From an uncultured Clostridia bacterium (lineage in GTDB: Bacteria; Bacillota; Clostridia; Christensenellales; UBA1242), in assembly GCA_944372745.1 (NCBI GenBank), contig CALWAB010000013.1, positions 1 to 5,875 of the forward strand: a stretch of DNA of 5,875 bases, written 5' to 3'. A program made the position numbers and the translations under genes. Shown piece after piece: positions 1 through 5,408 of the stretch. Numbering within the stretch: position 1 is the first letter of the stretch; every line of letters begins with the position of its first letter. A model generated the notes under the pieces. The model worked only from the letters and a program-made list of their open reading frames with translations, searched no databases and was not told the DNA's origin.

Positions 1-168
1 TAGTATGCGTATTTTTATTTGTTTTATTTCTTTGAATTATATTTAATTGATTTTTTGAGTTTTTACACCTTAATACACTATTATTTTCTCTTGCACTACA
101 ATTTATTAAAGTATAAATTTGTAAATTGTTTTGTTCACTTATTTTAGTAGTATTTCTACTACTTTCTA

Positions 169-181
169 CCCCCCCCCCCCC
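169..181. repeat. Homopolymer run of 13 C (G on the minus strand)
   Basis: Thirteen consecutive C residues lie in a region that is otherwise almost all A and T. On the minus strand this is a G run inside a purine-rich tract, about 55-67 bases downstream of the predicted start of the leftward promoter. Such tracts change length by slippage and can alter expression of a downstream gene. They are also a common place for sequencing length errors, so the exact count is uncertain. Confidence 0.9.
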
Positions 182-242
182 TTCTCTCCTACATTTCTTT
201 AAAATATTTTCTCGCTCCTTTTTCTCTCGTTTTGTTAATTTT

Positions 243-272
243 AGTATATCACAAGTAAAATAAAAATATCAA
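243..272 (-). promoter_or_regulatory. Sigma-A-type promoter, extended -10, reading off the left edge
   Basis: On the minus strand there is a -35 TTGATA (267-272), an 18-base spacer and a -10 TATACT (243-248). The -10 is preceded by TG one base upstream, which makes an extended -10. Transcription would start near 236 and run leftward through the G-rich (minus-strand) homopolymer. No start codon with a useful frame follows inside the window, so the gene served lies beyond position 1. The motif match is good, but the region is AT-rich and chance matches occur. Confidence 0.5.
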
Positions 273-549
273 CCATTTTTTATGTGATATTTTAATAAAT
301 TGATTCATTTTATGAATATATAATAATTTTCTACATTCATTAACCTAAGTTTTTAAAAAGCACTAATCGCTCCCACAATTAATGTATTTGTATTTTATCT
401 TTCAAATACTCATCGCTACAAATATAATAAAAGATTATTATTAATAGAAGCGAAATATGTACAAAGGCATTTAAAATATAACTTACATAGCATAATTTTA
501 AAATTGACTATCACAAATAATGTGAAACTAAATAAATTGCATTCAATAC

Positions 550-583
550 AAAAAATCATAGGATTTAAATTTTCCTATGATTT
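550..583 (-). terminator. Intrinsic terminator of dfx
   Basis: A perfect 11-bp stem (553-563 with 573-583, arms AAATCATAGGA and TCCTATGATTT) has a 9-base AT loop. On the minus strand it is followed by a run of T (550-555, partly within the stem). It starts 6 bases after the dfx stop codon, the expected place for the end of a single-gene transcript. Confidence 0.8.
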
Positions 584-589
584 AAAATG

Positions 590-976
590 TTATTCAACTT
601 CATAACACCACAAACTGTGAAGATTACAATAATCGTACACATTCAAGACTTTTTCATCTTTATCAAGATAAAAATTAACTACTGGTTGTTGTTCTGGTTG
701 CAATTCTGCGACCTTATAGCCCATATTCGTTTCAAGCACCACAAACTGTATATAATGTTCTGCTGTCATTGGATGCAAAACTTCGCCTATTTGCACATTT
801 GCACAGTTTCCTTCTATTTTTAAAACAGGAATATGTTTTTCCACTGCTCCATCATTTGTATTGGCATTCAATATTTCCATTGGTTCACCACAGCAGAACA
901 TTGGCACTTTTGAATCAACAAGTTTTATGGCAATATTGCCACAGTGTTTGCATCTATAAAATACTAGTTTTTTCAT
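590..976 (-). CDS. dfx: Desulfoferrodoxin / superoxide reductase (2Fe type)
   Basis: This 128-residue cytoplasmic protein reduces superoxide to hydrogen peroxide without making oxygen (superoxide reductase, EC 1.15.1.2), with electrons usually from rubredoxin. The N-terminal desulforedoxin domain (about 1-36) has the rubredoxin-like iron site: C9-x2-C12 and the adjacent pair C28-C29, followed by GEPM. The C-terminal catalytic domain carries the expected ligands of the square-pyramidal iron centre: H48 in EKHIP, H68 in HPM, H74 in EHY, then C117 and H120 in CNLH. E46 and K47, next to the site, are also present, and K47 is the usual catalytic lysine. Length and both centres are complete, so it should be active. 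The usual Trp after H74 is Tyr here. I chose ATG at 976 because AGAGGTG stands 5 bases upstream. A TTG 18 bases earlier keeps the frame open, but it would place the start codon inside the -10 element. The gene has its own promoter (994-1022) and terminator (550-583), so it is probably monocistronic. Confidence 0.95.
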   Translation of the reverse strand: MKKLVFYRCKHCGNIAIKLVDSKVPMFCCGEPMEILNANTNDGAVEKHIPVLKIEGNCANVQIGEVLHPMTAEHYIQFVVLETNMGYKVAELQPEQQPVVNFYLDKDEKVLNVYDYCNLHSLWCYEVE

Positions 977-993
977 TTGTTCACCTCTATACA

Positions 994-1022
994 ATTATAA
1001 ATATATTACTTACTATAGTCAA
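994..1022 (-). promoter_or_regulatory. Near-consensus sigma-A promoter of dfx
   Basis: On the minus strand there is a -35 TTGACT (1017-1022), a 17-base spacer and a perfect -10 TATAAT (994-999). The start of transcription should lie near 987, leaving a leader of only about 11 bases that is mostly the ribosome binding site AGAGGTG. A CTATAG palindrome lies just inside the spacer. No clear PerR or Fur operator is visible. The match to consensus predicts strong expression. Confidence 0.8.
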
Positions 1023-1190
1023 CTAATTTCTTTTACTATTTCATTTCTAGGGGATTTCATCCCCTAGAAACCCACTTGTTATATAGGGGATTTCATCCCC
1101 TACAACCCTAGACAAGGACAGGCGTCCTTGACCTAGTGGCTTGGCATGAGGCACTAGCCTGCTTTAGTACTAAAAACTAAAAATATAAAT

Positions 1191-1226
1191 CTTAGTGCGT
1201 TCACACGCACTAAGTATTTTTTTTTG
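1191..1226. terminator. Perfect 10-bp stem-loop with T-rich flanks, possible bidirectional terminator
   Basis: The arms CTTAGTGCGT and ACGCACTAAG (1191-1200 and 1205-1214) enclose a TCAC loop. On the plus strand nine T residues follow at 1217-1225. On the minus strand the stem is followed by a T-rich stretch with short runs. It lies about 160 bases beyond the nrdG stop and could end nrdDG transcripts, although the better T-run serves the plus strand, where no gene is seen. The same stem occurs in element B without a long T-run and inside an operon, so it may be primarily part of the repeat element. Confidence 0.45.
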
Positions 1227-1240
1227 TACTTAAGTGGTGT

Positions 1241-1361
1241 CTAGGTACTTAAACTACGCCATGAGATACATCACTCCCGCTTTGACAAGCACTGAGAATT
1301 TTTAGAACTAAACAATGGCTAGGTACTCACCAAAAACTATGGCAGTGCACTATCACACCCG
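1241..1361. repeat. Imperfect direct repeat inside element A
   Basis: The stretch 1241-1279 recurs at 1319-1361. Both begin CTAGGTACT, continue with an A-rich part, AACTA and a CATG/GGCA-like part, and end with ATCAC followed by CCCG. The second copy is longer by four bases. The starts are 78 bases apart. This suggests a local duplication within the element, or two related modules. Confidence 0.5.
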
Positions 1362-1373
1362 TACGCTAGTACC

Positions 1374-1883
1374 TTATATCCATTTAGGATTTGTACACAG
1401 TGTAGGCACATTCGTGCTATTCTGCACATCTATCACTCTTTGATTGGACGAACCGCGAAATTTTAAGGTATAATCTCTCAAACTTTGCACAAATTCACCG
1501 TCAATGAGAATATCGACATATTTTAGCAATTCTTTTACGCCTAACATATTGCTATTTATCAATTCCTCGTATGTATATCCTGTATAAACTGCTAGATGAA
1601 GTCCAGATTCTTTAATCATTTTCGCAAGTGGCACAAGGGCTTGTGCTTGGCACATTGGTTCACCGCCCGAAAATGTGACTCCGTCCAATAATGGATTTTT
1701 TTTAATTTCACTCATTATTTCATTAGGTGTCATTAATCTTTTTTCTACAAATGGTTGAGTGCCTGCATTGTGGCAACCTTCGCATCGCCTTGGACAGCCC
1801 TGCACAAAGACCACATATCTAAGCCCTACGCCGTCAACTATTGAATCATTGACTAGCCCTGCTACATTTATTTTCGTTTCCAT
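1374..1883 (-). CDS. nrdG: Anaerobic ribonucleoside-triphosphate reductase activating protein (radical SAM)
   Basis: This 169-residue cytoplasmic iron-sulfur enzyme cleaves S-adenosylmethionine reductively and uses the 5'-deoxyadenosyl radical to put the glycyl radical on NrdD. The radical-SAM cluster motif is C30-x3-C34-x2-C37 in CPRRCEGC, and the SAM-contacting motif is GGEP at 73-76 in FSGGEP. YTGYTYEEL near 100-108 and the family's C-terminal block GEFV...FRGSSNQRVIDV are present, so the domain is complete. After that block, where E. coli NrdG ends, there are about 15-20 further residues ending in LCTNPKWI. Other Firmicutes have short tails here too, but this one abuts element A. The ATG at 1883 is preceded by AAAGGA with about five bases of spacing. 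It lies downstream of its partner nrdD, but 353 bases away across element B rather than almost touching it. I see no clear promoter in that gap, so read-through from nrdD is the simplest model. Confidence 0.95.
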   Translation of the reverse strand: METKINVAGLVNDSIVDGVGLRYVVFVQGCPRRCEGCHNAGTQPFVEKRLMTPNEIMSEIKKNPLLDGVTFSGGEPMCQAQALVPLAKMIKESGLHLAVYTGYTYEELINSNMLGVKELLKYVDILIDGEFVQSLRDYTLKFRGSSNQRVIDVQNSTNVPTLCTNPKWI

Positions 1884-1912
1884 TTTTGTCCTTTATTTTC
1901 TTAATGGTTGTT

Positions 1913-2212
1913 TTTCTAGGGAAATTCATCCATTAAAGTCTGTTAGGTGGATTTCATCCCCCTACAACCCTTAGAGGTGGGATGCCCCACCACGGCGTGG
2001 TCTTTGGTTGTGTACTTAGCCAAGATTTAGTAATTAAAAATTATATTTAGTGCTTTAATAAGCACTAAGATATAGTTATAAGTTTTTAAGTGCTAGAGTT
2101 GGCTAGAATCACACACCAAGACCACAGGTGCAGGACGCTGTCCTGCCCTAAAGGGTGAAGGGAAACGGGTAGTTCCCTTTCAAACTCTAGGGGATGGGAA
2201 ATCCCCTAGAAA
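1913..2212. repeat. Intergenic modular palindromic element B (between nrdD and nrdG)
   Basis: This ~300-bp element fills the gap between nrdD and nrdG. Its ends are a perfect 9-bp inverted repeat, TTTCTAGGG (1913-1921) and CCCTAGAAA (2204-2212). Modules in plus-strand order: a decayed copy of the first element-A stem (from 1913); TAGGTGGAT/ATCCCCCTA with loop TTC (1944-1964); GGTGGG/CCCACC (1976-1991); and a long imperfect stem joining GTGGTCTT (1997-2004) to AAGACCAC (2118-2125) and TAGCCAA (2017-2023) to TTGGCTA (2099-2105), with TTAGTGCTT/AAGCACTAA (2047-2068) at its tip. Then follow GCAGGAC/GTCCTGC (2130-2146), a GGGAA/TTCCC stem (about 2158-2179) and TCTAGGGGAT/ATCCCCTAGA (2186-2210). 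The linker between the second and third modules, CAACCCTTAGA, nearly equals element A's CAACCCTAGA. The structure resembles a miniature inverted-repeat element or REP-like cluster, but no family can be assigned by eye. It should be present in any nrdD-nrdG transcript. Confidence 0.75.
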
Positions 2213-2236
2213 TTCCTTAAACAATAACCATAATTA

Positions 2237-4561
2237 TTAATCTAACTTAAGACCGTGCTTAACTCTATCGTGTTCTTCTGCACGCTTAGCATTATTGAAT
2301 CTATCAAGCGTCCCTACTAAGTAACCTGTTATTCTTCTAATGCGTTCAAATCCGCAATCGCCTTCGTGTTCGTGTCTACCACACTTAGGACAGGTTTCGC
2401 CAATAATACCTGTATATCCACACACTGGGTCTCTATCTACAGGGTGATTGATTGAGCCATATCCTATGCCACACTCCTTCATATGTTTAATTACCTTAAT
2501 AAATGCATCCACATTATTTGTAGTATCCCCGTCTAGTTCCACATAAGTGATATGCCCTGCATTTGTCAATGCGTGATATGGTGCTTCAAGTTCAATTTTC
2601 TTGAACGCGGAAATTGGATAGTATACAGGGATATGGAAAGAGTTCGTATAGTATTCCTTGTCCGTTACGCCCTTTATAATGCCATACTTTTTCTTGTCAA
2701 TATTGACAAATCTTCCAGACAGGCTTTCTGCTGGGGTCGCTAGCAATGTGAAATTGAGTTTGTACTTTTGTGACATCTTATCTGTAAAATCCCTCATATG
2801 CCCCACAATTTCTAAGCCCAATTTTTGAGCTTCTTCACTTTCGCCGTGATGCTTACCAATCAATGAAATCAATGTTTCTGCAAGCCCAATAAAGCCGATT
2901 GATAATGTACCGTGCTTCAATATTTCTTCTACTGTATCATTAGGTGACAATTTATCTGAATCAATCCATATTCCTTGCCCCATTAAAAATGGATAATTCT
3001 TTACACATTTTTTGCATTGAATGGCAAATCTGTCAAGAAGTTGCCTTGCCACTAAATCAAGTTTTTCGTCCAATTTTTTGTAAAAGGCGTCAATGTCCCC
3101 TTTTGACTCAATGGCTAAGCGTGGCAAATTGATAGTTGTAAAACTCAAATTCCCCCTACCGAAAGTGATTTCTCTGCTTGGGTCATACACATTGCCAATG
3201 ACACGAGTACGACAACCCATATAGGCAATTTCTGTTTCTGGATGACCTGGCTTATAGTATTTGAGATTGAAAGGAGCGTCAATAAATGAGAAATTAGGGA
3301 AAAGACGCTTTGCACTCACTTTACAAGCGAGTTCAAATAAATCATAATTTGGGTCTGTTTCGTTATAATTGATGCCATCTTTTACCTTAAAAATACTAAT
3401 TGGGAATATAGGTGTTTCGCCTTGCCCAAGCCCTTTATCCACAGACAAAAGGAGATTTTTGATGACCATTCTACCCTCAGGCGTGGTATCAAGCCCAAAA
3501 TTGATTGATGAGAATGGCACTTGTGCCCCTGCACGACTGTGCATTGTATTTAAATTGTGGACAAGTGCTTCCATTGCTTGGAATGTCTCATCATCCGTTT
3601 CTGTTTCAGCGTGCTTTTGAGCGAACCCATAAATCTTTTCAAAATCTGCATCATTTATTTCGCTAAATTCATTTCTCAAAGCATCTTTAAATTCAATAGT
3701 TGGCTTCAATGTTGGACAAAGTCCTGTTTTTTCTTCTATTGATTTGATTCTTGATTTAATGGCTTCTTTGTCATAATCGCCTTCGGTCAATTCGCACGCA
3801 GACGCAAAATTATTTATAAAACTGCGTTTGAATGACTTTTTGACACCTTTAGCAAGAGCATAGTCAAAATTAGGTATGCTTTGTCCACCGTGCTGGTCAT
3901 TTTGATTGGCTTGAATAGCAATACAAGCAAGTGCAGCATAAGTTCTAATGCTATTAGGCTCACGAAGAAAACCGTGTCCTGTCCCAAAACCGCCTTCAAA
4001 CAACTTGTCTATGTCTATTTGACAACAGGTTTCAGTGAGCGTATAGAAATCAAAATCGTGAATATGTATGTCGCCGTCTTTGTGTGCTTTTGCTTGTTCA
4101 GGCGTAAGCACTGACTTTAAAAAGTAGTCTTTAGCCCCTTCAGAGCCAAACTTCAACATCATACCCATAGCGGTATTGCCGTCAATATTCGCATTATCAC
4201 GCTTTAAATCACTAGATAGAGCATCCACATTGTTGATTTCGTCATAAATCTTCATAAGATTTGTGTTCATTTCGCGAACACGATTTCGTTTTGCACGATA
4301 CAAAATGTACTCTTTAGCAACATCATTGTAGCCACTTTCCATAAGTACATTTTCTACAGCGTCTTGAATGTCTTCTACGCTTGGGACACTATCGCCAAAT
4401 TTAGTATTTACAATTTCTTCCGCTTGCCTTGCCAAATTTTTTGCATCTTTAAGAGCATCATTGCGTCCTATGGCATTCATTGCCTTCATAATTGCATTCT
4501 CAATTTTTGTAATATCGTACTCACAAAGTCTACCGTCACGCTTTAAAATATTGCTAATCAT
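2237..4561 (-). CDS. nrdD: Anaerobic (class III) ribonucleoside-triphosphate reductase, large subunit
   Basis: This 774-residue cytoplasmic glycyl-radical enzyme converts ribonucleoside triphosphates to deoxyribonucleotides for DNA synthesis without oxygen; typical forms use formate as reductant. Residues 1 to about 90 form an ATP-cone (opening ISNILKRDGR, ending YILYRAKR), the allosteric activity site. The catalytic barrel has GDIHIHD near 163-169, a Cys pair at about 179-180 (ETCCQ), HNLNTMHSRAGAQVPFSS near 335-352 and C450 in YMGCRTRV, the expected thiyl-radical cysteine. Near the C-terminus C714, C724, C727 and C736 match the zinc site. RRITGYLVG carries G746, the glycyl-radical residue that NrdG activates. 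The enzyme appears complete. I start at ATG 4561, which has AAAGGAG at 4571-4577, nine bases upstream. The frame stays open for 21 more codons to 4624, but that extension is hydrophobic, precedes the conserved ATP-cone start, lacks this ribosome binding site and overlaps the NrdR boxes. It is followed by nrdG across element B. Confidence 0.97.
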   Translation of the reverse strand: MISNILKRDGRLCEYDITKIENAIMKAMNAIGRNDALKDAKNLARQAEEIVNTKFGDSVPSVEDIQDAVENVLMESGYNDVAKEYILYRAKRNRVREMNTNLMKIYDEINNVDALSSDLKRDNANIDGNTAMGMMLKFGSEGAKDYFLKSVLTPEQAKAHKDGDIHIHDFDFYTLTETCCQIDIDKLFEGGFGTGHGFLREPNSIRTYAALACIAIQANQNDQHGGQSIPNFDYALAKGVKKSFKRSFINNFASACELTEGDYDKEAIKSRIKSIEEKTGLCPTLKPTIEFKDALRNEFSEINDADFEKIYGFAQKHAETETDDETFQAMEALVHNLNTMHSRAGAQVPFSSINFGLDTTPEGRMVIKNLLLSVDKGLGQGETPIFPISIFKVKDGINYNETDPNYDLFELACKVSAKRLFPNFSFIDAPFNLKYYKPGHPETEIAYMGCRTRVIGNVYDPSREITFGRGNLSFTTINLPRLAIESKGDIDAFYKKLDEKLDLVARQLLDRFAIQCKKCVKNYPFLMGQGIWIDSDKLSPNDTVEEILKHGTLSIGFIGLAETLISLIGKHHGESEEAQKLGLEIVGHMRDFTDKMSQKYKLNFTLLATPAESLSGRFVNIDKKKYGIIKGVTDKEYYTNSFHIPVYYPISAFKKIELEAPYHALTNAGHITYVELDGDTTNNVDAFIKVIKHMKECGIGYGSINHPVDRDPVCGYTGIIGETCPKCGRHEHEGDCGFERIRRITGYLVGTLDRFNNAKRAEEHDRVKHGLKLD

Positions 4562-4570
4562 AACTCCACT

Positions 4571-4577
4571 CTCCTTT
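4571..4577 (-). promoter_or_regulatory. Ribosome binding site that fixes the nrdD start
   Basis: AAAGGAG on the minus strand is separated by nine bases from ATG 4561. It is the only good Shine-Dalgarno sequence in the region, and it favours the 774-residue protein over the longer open frame beginning at 4624. Confidence 0.8.
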
Positions 4578-4587
4578 ATTCTCAAAA

Positions 4588-4634
4588 ACACAATATATAG
4601 TAAAGCTTTAAACATTTTTAACAATATATTGTAT
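4588..4634 (-). promoter_or_regulatory. Paired NrdR boxes upstream of nrdD
   Basis: Two 16-base sites match the known NrdR box (acaCwAtATaTwGtgt). The site at 4588-4603 reads ACACAATATATAGTAA and the one at 4619-4634 reads TAACAATATATTGTAT. Both have the invariant core CwAtATaTwG intact. The gap is 15 bases, so the sites are 31 bp apart centre to centre, the three-turn spacing typical of NrdR operators. NrdR is the repressor of ribonucleotide reductase operons and senses ATP/dATP through its own ATP-cone. Here both boxes lie downstream of the predicted transcription start (about 4642), suggesting a roadblock or early-elongation block if that promoter is right. The nrdR gene is not in the window. 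Confidence 0.85.
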
Positions 4635-4648
4635 TTCTCATCGTCGAT

Positions 4649-4678
4649 AGTCTAACACACTATAATGATGATAGTCAA
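4649..4678 (-). promoter_or_regulatory. Probable sigma-A promoter of nrdDG
   Basis: On the minus strand there is a -35 TTGACT (4673-4678), an 18-base spacer and a -10 TAGACT (4649-4654) with TG one base upstream, an extended -10. The start would be near 4642, giving a leader of about 80 bases that contains both NrdR boxes. A competing -10, TATAGT (4659-4664), has only a poor -35 (TAATTT), so I prefer the first reading. Confidence 0.6.
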
Positions 4679-4712
4679 GTAAAATTACAAAAAATTTTAA
4701 TAATTTCATAAA

Positions 4713-4756
4713 TTGTAGAAAATGCACAAACTTATAAATTTGTGCATTTTCTACAA
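4713..4756. repeat. Perfect 18-bp inverted repeat with 8-base loop
   Basis: TTGTAGAAAATGCACAAA (4713-4730) pairs without mismatch to 4739-4756 across the loop CTTATAAA. It lies between the terminator of the upstream gene and the nrdD promoter, ending 34 bases before the -35. On the minus strand it is followed by an AT-rich stretch with a later run of T but no immediate U-tract. It could be a second terminator, a regulator site or a mobile-repeat remnant. It does not resemble the stems of elements A and B. Confidence 0.7.
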
Positions 4757-4820
4757 AGTTTTATTAATTACCCTAATCTAAGAAAATTGCTTTTACTTAA
4801 CATATAATTTTGTGGGAGAT

Positions 4821-4851
4821 AAAAAAGCAAAGAAAATAATTCTTTGCTTTT
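4821..4851 (-). terminator. Intrinsic terminator of the 4850-5368 gene
   Basis: A perfect 12-bp stem, arms AAAAGCAAAGAA (4823-4834) and TTCTTTGCTTTT (4840-4851), has a 5-base loop. On the minus strand the last arm runs into six T residues. The stem overlaps the stop codon of the upstream gene, so translation of the last codons could compete with hairpin formation. It separates the two unknown genes from nrdDG. Confidence 0.8.
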
Positions 4852-5368
4852 ATCTAGTCATATCTTCATCTTTTAGTTCTTTTTCAAGTTCTTTGATTCT
4901 TTCTTTTTCTTTTTCGTCACGCTCAGTGAGTCTTGAAGCCATTACATACACTTCGCAATCATCCAATTTTTGTGATACCAAAAGTATTTTTTTACGGCGT
5001 TTTTGTGAATGTGGCTTTTTATTTTCATTAATTAGTATTTCATTCGTTTCAACTTCACTATCAGCAGGTACTTCAACTAATTTGAATTCGCCTATAGATG
5101 ATTCTTTTTGAATGTAATCTTCAAAAACAACTTTTTTATAATATTTAAAATCTGGATATTTCTTTATTGTCTGTGCGAGTTCCGACATCTCATAGTCTTG
5201 CACATTCATAAGCGGTGCTAATGCTATTTCCATTTCTGCACTTGCAATAGCTCTATCTATCAAAAAGTTTACTTCTTCTTGAGTTTCGTCTTGCAAGTCA
5301 TTTAATTTCTTTAATATTTCTTCAGTGTTTGCCTTACTTTTCTCACATATAGTCAATTTCTTTTCCAT
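4850..5368 (-). CDS. Hypothetical protein, charged, with predicted C-terminal coiled coil
   Basis: I do not recognise this 172-residue protein. It has no signal peptide or membrane segment, so it is probably cytoplasmic. Residues 1-60 look largely helical and acidic (KANTEEILKKLNDLQDETQEEVNFLIDRA in outline, written here only as context for the helix call at about 12-40). The middle is mixed, with FKYY at 74-77. A basic patch PHSQKRRKK at 119-127 is followed by a hydrophobic strand-like ILLV and a second strand near 138-143. The end, about 146-168, is a Glu/Lys-rich heptad-like helix, likely a short coiled coil. Cysteines are only at 8 and 138, so no metal site is evident. The ATG at 5368 has AAGGTAGG about six bases upstream. 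It follows the partial gene at 5409 after 40 bases with no terminator between them, so the two are probably co-transcribed. An intrinsic terminator overlaps its stop. It could be an accessory or phage-derived gene, but nothing in the sequence proves this. Confidence 0.7.
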   Translation of the reverse strand: MEKKLTICEKSKANTEEILKKLNDLQDETQEEVNFLIDRAIASAEMEIALAPLMNVQDYEMSELAQTIKKYPDFKYYKKVVFEDYIQKESSIGEFKLVEVPADSEVETNEILINENKKPHSQKRRKKILLVSQKLDDCEVYVMASRLTERDEKEKERIKELEKELKDEDMTR

Positions 5369-5408
5369 AACATACCTACCTTATTTTTTAATTGATTTAT
5401 ATTTAACT

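Larger units (their letters stand above)
1..549. other. AT-rich intergenic region without a gene, probable leader of a gene beyond the left edge
   Basis: I find no convincing coding sequence on either strand. The stretch is very AT-rich, with stops in all frames at short intervals. It holds a leftward promoter (243-272), a run of 13 C residues (169-181), a small hairpin with 6-bp arms TAGTAG/CTACTA (145-161) and a weak AT-only inverted repeat CAATTTA/TAAATTG (99-128). Between about 300 and 545 I see only AT-rich DNA with two loosely similar tracts containing ATCGCT (near 366 and 412). The promoter direction and lack of a start codon followed by an open frame suggest that 1-236 is the untranslated leader of a minus-strand gene outside the window. 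Confidence 0.6.
1044..1373. repeat. Intergenic modular palindromic element A (between nrdG and dfx)
   Basis: The space between the nrdG stop and the dfx promoter is filled by a series of palindromes rather than a gene. In plus-strand order: a perfect 12-bp stem with loop TTC (1044-1070, arm TTTCTAGGGGAT); an 8-bp stem with the same loop (1084-1102, TAGGGGAT); a 7-bp stem CAAGGAC/GTCCTTG (1113-1130); CTAGTG/CACTAG (1133-1157); and a 10-bp stem CTTAGTGCGT/ACGCACTAAG (1191-1214). The last is nested in a larger imperfect pairing of 1154-1170 with 1226-1244. The right part (1241-1373) holds an imperfect direct repeat and a GGTACT/AGTACC pair (1322-1327 with 1368-1373). The tetramer CTAG occurs eight times. 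Element B has the same modules in the same order, so this is a repeat family. It could be a non-autonomous mobile repeat, a structured RNA or both; no protein is encoded. Confidence 0.75.

Noticed and set aside
504..534. Plus-strand promoter TTGACT with TAAATA
   Set aside because: The spacing of 19 and the poor -10 make it weak, and it would only transcribe into the dfx terminator and the antisense strand of dfx.
1..549. Riboswitch, T-box or tRNA in the left intergenic region
   Set aside because: I could find no conserved core motif, T-box sequence or cloverleaf. The only structures are weak AT-rich stems.
977..994. TTG start giving dfx six more residues
   Set aside because: The ATG at 976 has a well-placed AGAGGTG, and the earlier codon lies at or before the predicted transcription start.
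983..1000. PerR-type operator at the dfx promoter
   Set aside because: One half-site, TTATAAT, is present only because it overlaps the -10. The second half does not match.
587..1026. Plus-strand open frames opposite dfx, nrdG, nrdD and the unknown genes
   Set aside because: They are short shadows of well-supported minus-strand genes, without ribosome binding sites or recognisable domains, and with unlikely compositions.
1044..2212. CRISPR array or integron attC sites
   Set aside because: There are no identical, evenly spaced repeats with unique spacers. There is no cas gene or integrase, and no paired RYYYAAC/GTTRRRY core sites were recognised.
4562..4624. In-frame 21-residue extension at the nrdD N-terminus
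   Set aside because: It has no ribosome binding site as good as AAAGGAG at 4571-4577, its hydrophobic sequence precedes the conserved ATP-cone start, and its DNA is occupied by the NrdR boxes.
4658..4667. Third NrdR-like box CACTATAATG
   Set aside because: It matches 8 of 10 core positions but has the wrong bases at two of the conserved places. It lies 36 bp from its neighbour, out of helical phase.
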